Shown: positions 24,979 to 31,300 of the stretch, in pieces
Position numbering within the stretch: position 1 is the first letter of the stretch
Layout: every line of letters starts with the position of its first letter
Assembly (NCBI GenBank): GCA_946478975.1
Contig: CAMLEO010000041.1
Span: 1-34,222 of the forward strand
Length of the DNA: 34,222 nucleotides
Direction: 5' to 3'
DNA from: an uncultured Steroidobacter sp.
Lineage (GTDB): Bacteria > Pseudomonadota > Gammaproteobacteria > Steroidobacterales > Steroidobacteraceae
Notes under the pieces: model-generated
Told to the model about the DNA's origin: nothing
Database searches by the model: none
What the model saw: the letters and a program-made list of their open reading frames with translations, nothing else
Program-made: the position numbers and the translations under genes

Positions 24979-25692
24979 GTGAATATCTTCCAGTCGATCG
25001 TGAGTTTCTTCGTCAAGGGCGGCGCGTTCATGATACCGATCCTGGTGGTCGGCGCGCTGGCGCTGGCCATCGTGGTCGAGCGTTACATCACGCTCACGCG
25101 CCTGATCATCACCAATCGCAAGATGTGGAACGCGGTCGAGCCGTCGTTGACCCACGCCGATTTCGATCTCGCGCGTGAAATGACCGGCAAGAGCAACACC
25201 GCGATTGCGCGTGTGCTCGGCGTGGGCCTCGCTCGTCTGGGCGCCGTGCGTCGTATCGATGACATCGAGAAAGCGCTGCGTGCGAGCCTGATGGAAATCG
25301 TCCCGCACCTGGAAAAGCGCACGCATTATCTCGCGACGTTTGCAAACCTCGCGACGCTGCTCGGCCTGCTTGGCACGGTCAGCGGCCTCATCGGCGCGTT
25401 CTCGGCAGTGGCGACGGCGAACCCGGCGGAAAAAGCCAACCTGCTCGCGGGCAGCATCTCTGAGGCGATGAACTGTACGGCGTTCGGCCTGATGACTGCC
25501 GTGCCGCTGCTGTTCATTCACGCGTTCTTGCAAACAAAGACCAGCGAGCTGATCAGCAGCCTCGAAACCGGTGCGGTGAAGTTTCTGACCATCGTTGCGG
25601 ATCGTCAGTCGGCGAAGGCGCAGGCGCGCCTGGAACTGACGCAGGCTGCAAACAGCGAAGCGGTTGCCGTGCCGGCCGCGGCGAAGGCGTAA
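24979..25692 (+). CDS. ExbB/TolQ/MotA-family proton channel subunit
   Basis: 237-aa inner-membrane protein forming the stator ring that conducts protons with ExbD/TolR. Three membrane helices are seen: FMIPILVVGALALAIVVERY (about 17-36), YLATFANLATLLGLLGTVSGLIGAF (about 117-141) and AMNCTAFGLMTAVPLLFIHAFL (about 163-184). The typical cytoplasmic loop lies between TM1 and TM2. The family threonines in the pore helices (LGTV, Thr133; CTAFGLMTAVP, Thr167 and Thr173) are present. The start is GTG 24979 with AGAGG seven bases upstream; the same frame is open far upstream but there overlaps the preceding gene and is Arg-rich noise. It is the only ExbB-type gene in the run. Confidence 0.95.
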   Translation: MNIFQSIVSFFVKGGAFMIPILVVGALALAIVVERYITLTRLIITNRKMWNAVEPSLTHADFDLAREMTGKSNTAIARVLGVGLARLGAVRRIDDIEKALRASLMEIVPHLEKRTHYLATFANLATLLGLLGTVSGLIGAFSAVATANPAEKANLLAGSISEAMNCTAFGLMTAVPLLFIHAFLQTKTSELISSLETGAVKFLTIVADRQSAKAQARLELTQAANSEAVAVPAAAKA

Positions 25693-25702
25693 GGGACATT
25701 CC

Positions 25703-26299
25703 ATGTCCAACGCATACGGTCGCACGCTGATGCTCGGAGGCTCGCTCACGCAGGGCAGCTTCACGAATCGCATCAAGAAGCCCGCCGAGCTGATGCTGGT
25801 GCCGATGATCGACATCTTCACGGTGCTGGTCACGTTCCTGCTCATGACGGCGGTGTTCTCGCGCATCACGATTTTGCAGCTGGATCTGCCGAGCTCGGAT
25901 TCAGGCGGTGCGCCGACGCCGCCGCAGTTCCGGCTCGAAGTGATCGTGCGCGACGCAGGGTTCGAGCTCACCAACGGCAACACGCTGATCGCGGCGATTC
26001 CGAAGGTCAACGGCGCGTACGACTACAAGTCGCTGGCTGACCTCGCGCTGCAGTTGAAACGTGAGAACCCGACCGTGGTCGACGCCTCGGTGCTGATGGA
26101 GAAGCACGTCCAGTACGACTATTTGATTCAAGTGATGGATGCGATTCGCAGCACCAAGCTGCCGGTGGAAGGCCTGCGGGACCGCACGACGACGTTCGAG
26201 TTGTTCACGAACGTTGCAGTCGGCGAAGCGCCGGATGAGGTGCCCGCGGCTGGCGAGGCGGCGACCAATGCACCAGGCACGCAAGGAGTCACCCAATGA
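25703..26299 (+). CDS. ExbD/TolR-family biopolymer transport protein, first paralogue
   Basis: 198-aa protein with a short cytoplasmic tail, a single membrane helix and a periplasmic domain. The helix LMLVPMIDIFTVLVTFLLMTAVF holds the protonatable Asp37 required for proton-driven work in this family. The periplasmic part (about 60-175) has the ExbD pattern (FRLEVIVRDAGFELTNGN, VVDASVLMEKHVQYDYLIQVMDAI), then an Ala/Glu/Pro-rich tail. Start ATG 25703 has AAGGGA upstream; earlier in-frame codons lie inside exbB. The stop overlaps the next start (ATGA). It is longer than classical ExbD (about 140 aa). Confidence 0.93.
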   Translation: MSNAYGRTLMLGGSLTQGSFTNRIKKPAELMLVPMIDIFTVLVTFLLMTAVFSRITILQLDLPSSDSGGAPTPPQFRLEVIVRDAGFELTNGNTLIAAIPKVNGAYDYKSLADLALQLKRENPTVVDASVLMEKHVQYDYLIQVMDAIRSTKLPVEGLRDRTTTFELFTNVAVGEAPDEVPAAGEAATNAPGTQGVTQ

Positions 26300-26757
26300 G
26301 TCTGTTGAATCGTGCGCCCCCGCGCGAGGACGCGGAGCTGAACCTGATTCCGCTGATCGACGTGATGTCGGTGCTGGTAACGTTTCTGCTCATCTACACG
26401 GCGGACGTGGAGGTCGTGCAGAACAACAAGGGCATCGAGATTCCACAGTCGACGGCCGAAACGCAGGCGAGCCCGTCGGTCATCGTCACCATCACCAAGG
26501 ATCACATCTTCGTGCAGGGTGAAGTGGTGGCGAGCATCGCCGATGTGACTTCGCAGGAGACGACGCTGGTCGAGCCGCTGAAGCGCGTGCTGGAACGGCC
26601 GATGCTGATGGGCGACGCCAGCGCCGGTCCGACCTCCAAACGTGAAGTCACGGTGATCGCCGACAAATCGCTGGCGTTCGACCTGGTCCGCAAAGTCATG
26701 GCGACTTGCACCGCGACCACCTACGGCAAGATCTCACTCGCCGTGCTGCAGAAGTAA
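26296..26757 (+). CDS. ExbD/TolR-family biopolymer transport protein, second paralogue
   Basis: 153-aa paralogue of the preceding protein. The cytoplasmic start has the family ELNLIPLIDVMSVLVTFLLIYTADVE, with the protonatable Asp22 in the single membrane helix, so it also looks active. The periplasmic domain (about 45-153) includes VIVTITKDHIFVQGEVVASI, EVTVIADKSLAFDLVRKVMATC and YGKISLAVLQK, a good ExbD/TolR fit. Four-base ATGA overlap with the upstream gene implies coupled translation. Having two different ExbD-type subunits with one ExbB-type subunit is the arrangement known from AglR/AglQ/AglS of Myxococcus. Confidence 0.94.
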   Translation: MSLLNRAPPREDAELNLIPLIDVMSVLVTFLLIYTADVEVVQNNKGIEIPQSTAETQASPSVIVTITKDHIFVQGEVVASIADVTSQETTLVEPLKRVLERPMLMGDASAGPTSKREVTVIADKSLAFDLVRKVMATCTATTYGKISLAVLQK

Positions 26758-26797
26758 CGCTGCAGATCCACTTCGACCATACGAATTTGCAAACGCG

Positions 26798-28231
26798 ATG
26801 AACGCAGCTACGGCTTTGCCGCGCCCGGTGACCTTGGAAGAAGCTGCTGCCAGTCCGCAGCAGCGCCAGCTCGTGAGCGAGCTGGCGCGTGCACGGACCA
26901 AGCTGGCGGCGATGGCACGCGATCTGCGTGCCGCCGAGAACGAGCTCGAATCTCTCAAGCCACAACGCAAGCAGCATCAATTTGCTGTCGATGCCTGCAA
27001 AGCGCTGGAAAAGCTGGCCGAGATGGGCGGCGCCGAAGTGTTCTGGGGCGAAGGCAAAACCGCCCAGGGCGCTGAACATATTCAAGCCGTGCGCGCACGC
27101 ATCGATCAGTTCGACGCGCGCATCAAGGCCATCGAGACACGCTCTGCCGAGTTGTTACAACAGCTCAGCAAACAATCGGACCTGGTCGAAGCGATCGAGC
27201 ATGCGCTGTTCGAGGCGCAGGACGAGGAGGAGCGGCTCAAGTACGAGTGGCCGATCGAGCGCGAAATCAGCGAGGTTCCGCGCAAGCTCATCATGCCCTG
27301 GACGCGCGAAGGCGAGGACGACAAACGTTTTCGCAGGACCGCGGCCATTGCGCTGCTGCTCGCGATCACTTTCAGCGCGATCCTTCCATACATTCCGCTG
27401 CCGAAGTTTGTGACAGCCGACGGCACGGTGGTGCCGGAGCGCTCGGTACGCCTGCTGATGGAAGAGCGTCCGAAACCGCCCGAGCCGCCGAAGGAAGAGC
27501 CGAAGCCGAAGGTCGAGCCGCAGAAAGTGGCGGAGCAGCCGCAGGCGAAGCCCACGCCGACGCGAGTCGCGAAGGTCGACAAGAAGGTCGAGGAAACGGT
27601 GCCGGAAACGCCGGCGAAGGAAGAGGGCATCCTCGCGTTCCGTTCCAAGCTCGCGGCTGCGAACGACGATCAGGTCGTCGCGCGACTCGGCAACCAGGCG
27701 CGCATCGACAACTCCGATTACAACGCCTCGGGTCGTGCCGAACGTTCGATGTTGACCACGAGCGCGCCGGGTTCGAGCGGCGGCATCAATCTCGCGACGT
27801 TGAGTCGCGGCACCGGCGGTGGCAAAGGCAACGGCGGCACCAACATGGCCGGCGTGCAAGTGACACGCGCGACCAGTGCAATTGCATCCGTCGGCACACC
27901 GGGCGGCGATCGTCCGTTGAGCGGCGATGGCGCCGCGCCCGGCCGCACCGACGAAGAAATTCAGATCGTGTTCGACCGCTACAAAGCGGCGCTCTATCGA
28001 CTGTACAACAAGGAGCTGCGCAAGGATCCGACGCTCAAAGGCCAGATCGTGCTGCGCCTGACGATCGAGCCGGACGGCAGCGTCTCGATGTGCGAGCTCA
28101 AGTCCACCGACATGAAAGCGCCGGATCTCACGACGGCCGTGATCGAGCGGGTGAAGGGCTTCGACTTCGGCGCCAAGGCGGTGCCCGCGATCACCATCTT
28201 TTATCCCATCGACTTCCTGCCGGCGGCATGA
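26798..28231 (+). CDS. TonB-like / AgmX-PglI C-terminal domain protein with cytoplasmic coiled coil
   Basis: 477 aa, predicted to transmit force from the ExbB-ExbD channel across the periplasm. Order: cytoplasmic coiled-coil region (about 20-150; Gln/Arg/Glu/Ala-rich, e.g. RARTKLAAMARDLRAAENEL), a conserved WP.EREI.EVPR segment (151-162), one membrane helix (about 181-200), a Pro/Lys/Glu-rich periplasmic stalk (about 224-274), a Gly/Ser/Thr-rich region (about 300-380), and a globular C-terminal domain (about 385-477; EEIQIVFDRYKAALYRLYNKELRKDP, IVLRLTIEPDGSVSMCELKS, FYPIDFLPA) of the AgmX/PglI (TonB-C-like) type. The long N-terminal cytoplasmic part is absent from classical TonB. Forty bases separate it from the second exbD; the ribosome binding site is weak. 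Confidence 0.9.
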   Translation: MNAATALPRPVTLEEAAASPQQRQLVSELARARTKLAAMARDLRAAENELESLKPQRKQHQFAVDACKALEKLAEMGGAEVFWGEGKTAQGAEHIQAVRARIDQFDARIKAIETRSAELLQQLSKQSDLVEAIEHALFEAQDEEERLKYEWPIEREISEVPRKLIMPWTREGEDDKRFRRTAAIALLLAITFSAILPYIPLPKFVTADGTVVPERSVRLLMEERPKPPEPPKEEPKPKVEPQKVAEQPQAKPTPTRVAKVDKKVEETVPETPAKEEGILAFRSKLAAANDDQVVARLGNQARIDNSDYNASGRAERSMLTTSAPGSSGGINLATLSRGTGGGKGNGGTNMAGVQVTRATSAIASVGTPGGDRPLSGDGAAPGRTDEEIQIVFDRYKAALYRLYNKELRKDPTLKGQIVLRLTIEPDGSVSMCELKSTDMKAPDLTTAVIERVKGFDFGAKAVPAITIFYPIDFLPAA

Positions 28232-28252
28232 GGCCGCCGCAGCGAAGGGTAA

Positions 28253-28268
28253 TCAACAGTTGTTGACG
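28253..28268 (+). promoter_or_regulatory. Dyad overlapping a possible -35 box before the giant gene
   Basis: TCAACA and TGTTGA (28253-28258 and 28261-28266) form an inverted repeat separated by GT, and TTGACG (28263-28268) overlaps its right arm. A -10 at 28285-28290 (TACGCA) is poor. It could give the giant gene its own promoter and regulator, but the evidence is slight; read-through from the upstream operon is equally possible. Confidence 0.25.
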
Positions 28269-28336
28269 TGACATAAGCCCGTCGTACGCAACCGAATCTG
28301 GGCGGCGGGCGAAGTGCGACCGATGGCAGCCAAGCA

Positions 28337-31300
28337 ATGATCAAACTGCAACGAACCGTGGAGAGAATGTTTCGCGAAATCGCGTGGGCGGCGTTCGTGC
28401 TGCTCGCGTTCGCGTTCTCGACGCACGATGCGCTGGCGCAGGTGTGTCCGCCGGGCGGCGACATCGACATCACGTTCGATGACGCGAACAACTATTGCGA
28501 GCTGTGCGGCGTCGGCCAGATCACCGCGCGTGTGAGCTATGCGGACGATGACAACTCGCCGATCACGAACATTCAGATTTCCCAGGATCTGAGCAATCCG
28601 GCGCTGGTGCCGATTCCGGGCACGACCATCGTTCGCGTCAGCAGCGGCGTGGCGCCCGCGGCGCCGGTGCCGACCAACGCAGGCGGCGTATGGACCTGGG
28701 ATTTCGGTGGCTATCAGCTCGTGCCCGACGGCACGACCACCAACAACGGTGAATATCTCGAAATCACCTATCGCGTACGACGCGCCAACGGCGTGAGCGA
28801 AGAAGGTTTGTACGCGGCGAGCAAGGCGATCAGCGCTTCGGTCGCATACAACCCGGTCGGCTCTGCGACTGCGTGTCCGGTGCAAACGGATAACGCGAAT
28901 CTGAGCTTCCGCGCGCCCGATCCGGAAGTCATCAAACAAGGCCGCAACGTCGATGCCGGCCAGGGCGCGGGTCAATACACGAATCCCGTCTACGGCCACA
29001 ACAACGACGACATCATCTGGCGCATTCAGATCACGAACGACGGTGCCGCAGCCCTGCAGGACGTGCGGCTCGACGATCTGATGGCGGCCGACAACCTCGA
29101 CATCAACTACGCGTGTCCCACCGAGGCTGCGGCGAACGCGGTCGCTGCCAACAACGGCGTGTTGCCCGGCGGCTCGACGTGTATCGCGGCGACCAACACC
29201 GTCGGCAACTTCGTGGTCACCGATCCCTACGGTGTCACGGGTGCGGCGACCAACTTCGCGAATGGCGGCGCCACCAGTGGCTTCACTCGCAACCTGAATG
29301 GTCGTGACATCGACGTTCAGCCGGCGAGCACGGCGGCGGTGTTGTACCTGGTCGGCAAGATCACAGCGGATGGTTCCTGTGTCTCCGGCGGCCGCACCAA
29401 CACCGTGAGTGACGTGGGCTTCGGTTGCGAAGCCGACGGCAGCGGCGCCGGTGGCATCTCGATCCCGAACGAAACGGCGACGCTGTTCACGCGTCACGGC
29501 GACACAGGAAACAACCGGCCGACGGTGCAGCGTCAGTTCACCGGCGTGAACACGATGGGTACGACGACGGTTTCGACACAGCCGTTCGGCGCGCGCGGCC
29601 TGGTCACGCTCACGATTACCAACAACACCGGCGGCACGATCAAAGATCTCGTGCTCACCGACGTGCTGCCGCCGCAGTATGTCGTCGATCCCACGTACTG
29701 GGCGGGTGGCGCGACTCGCAACCTGCAGGTGAACGGTGCGGCGACGGTCGGTGTGAATATCATCCGGCCCGCGTTCGGTAATGCCTATCCGGGCATGATC
29801 GATCGACTCACGTGGGAGAACCCGCAGGCGGGTGCGACGCCGCCCTCGCAGACGCCGCTACAAAACATTGCGCCGCGGATTCGGTTGTTCAGCTCCGCCG
29901 CGCATCCGATCTATGCCGATCAGGCCGACCTGCTGCGACAGGGCGATACCGTCGTCGTGACATTCCCAGTGGTGCTGATCAGCCAGAATCGTGCGGCGTT
30001 CGAGCCCTACGATCTGCGCGCCGATCTGGATGTGACGCCGGAAGTTGCGGCCGGCGGCACCGACCCAGCGCGTCCGCCGACGACGACCAATCAGCTCACC
30101 GTCGAATACGACACGTTCTGTCCGGCGCAGGGCCATCAGAACCCGCAGTACACCGATTCGAACATCAGTCCGTTCCCGGAAGATCTCGATGTGGCGATCA
30201 CCAGCATCGACAACAATCCGGCCAATGTTTTCATCCTGACCAACGATCCGGCTCAACAGCTGCCGATCCGCGTGCGCGTGACCAACAACGGCGGTCACAG
30301 CGCCCGCGACTACCACACGTTTGTGAGTTTCGGCGCGACCATGCAGGTGGTCGATGCGCCGGCGGGCTGCTCGGTCTACACGTTGAGCGGCACGCCGTCG
30401 CAGCCAAATCCCTGGAAGGCGTGGACGCAGCCGAATCCGATTCCCTCGACCGCGACGGTGTATCACTGTACGCAGCCGGCGAGCATCGGACCGTCGCAAA
30501 CGGTGAACCTGGATTTCCGGGTCATCAAGACGTCGGATGCGGCCCGCATCGCACTCGACGATTTGTCGCTGCGTGCCGATGTGGTCGGCGAAATCATTCT
30601 GTTCGACGGCACGCCGCTGTGGTTCCCGACGCCCATCCTGCGTCCGGACGGCCAGCTCGATCGCGCCAATAACTACACGCTCGACGGCGTGCGCCAGCGC
30701 GTGATCGGCTTCAACCTGGTCAAGAGTTTCCTCGCCTGTAACGAGAACGACGAAACCACGGTGCCGGGCCCGAACGCGAAGCCCTCGCCACGGGTCGAGA
30801 TCGGCGAGGAATGTCGTTATCGCGTGCGCACCGGCGGCTGGTTCGGTTTCGAAACGCCGGGCTTTACGTTGATTCAAGTCGGCAGCGTGGCGGTGACCGA
30901 TCCGCTGCCGAGCGGCCAGGGCTATGTTTCTTCCACCGATCCGGTGCCGACCAGCTCGCCGCAGATCAACGGCATCACGCTCGATGGTCAGCCGGTGTCG
31001 CCGACGCCGCCGCGCGGTTTGATTGCACCGGGCGCGCCTTTCACCTGGCGCTTCAACGATGCATCGCCGATCGATCGCCTGGATGAATGGTTCCAGGCCG
31101 ATGTCACGACGCGCGTGCTCAACAATCCGATCAACACGGTGGCGGCGCCTAACCAGCACGCGGCCCGCAGCACCAACATCCTGACCTCGACGTTCAGCGC
31201 CGTGTTCGAAAGCAGCGGCGTGCGCACGTCGTATAACCTGGGCCCGAGCACCGTCGGTTATCCGAACGAGCCGATCCGCCGCGAGGACCTGACGATCACC

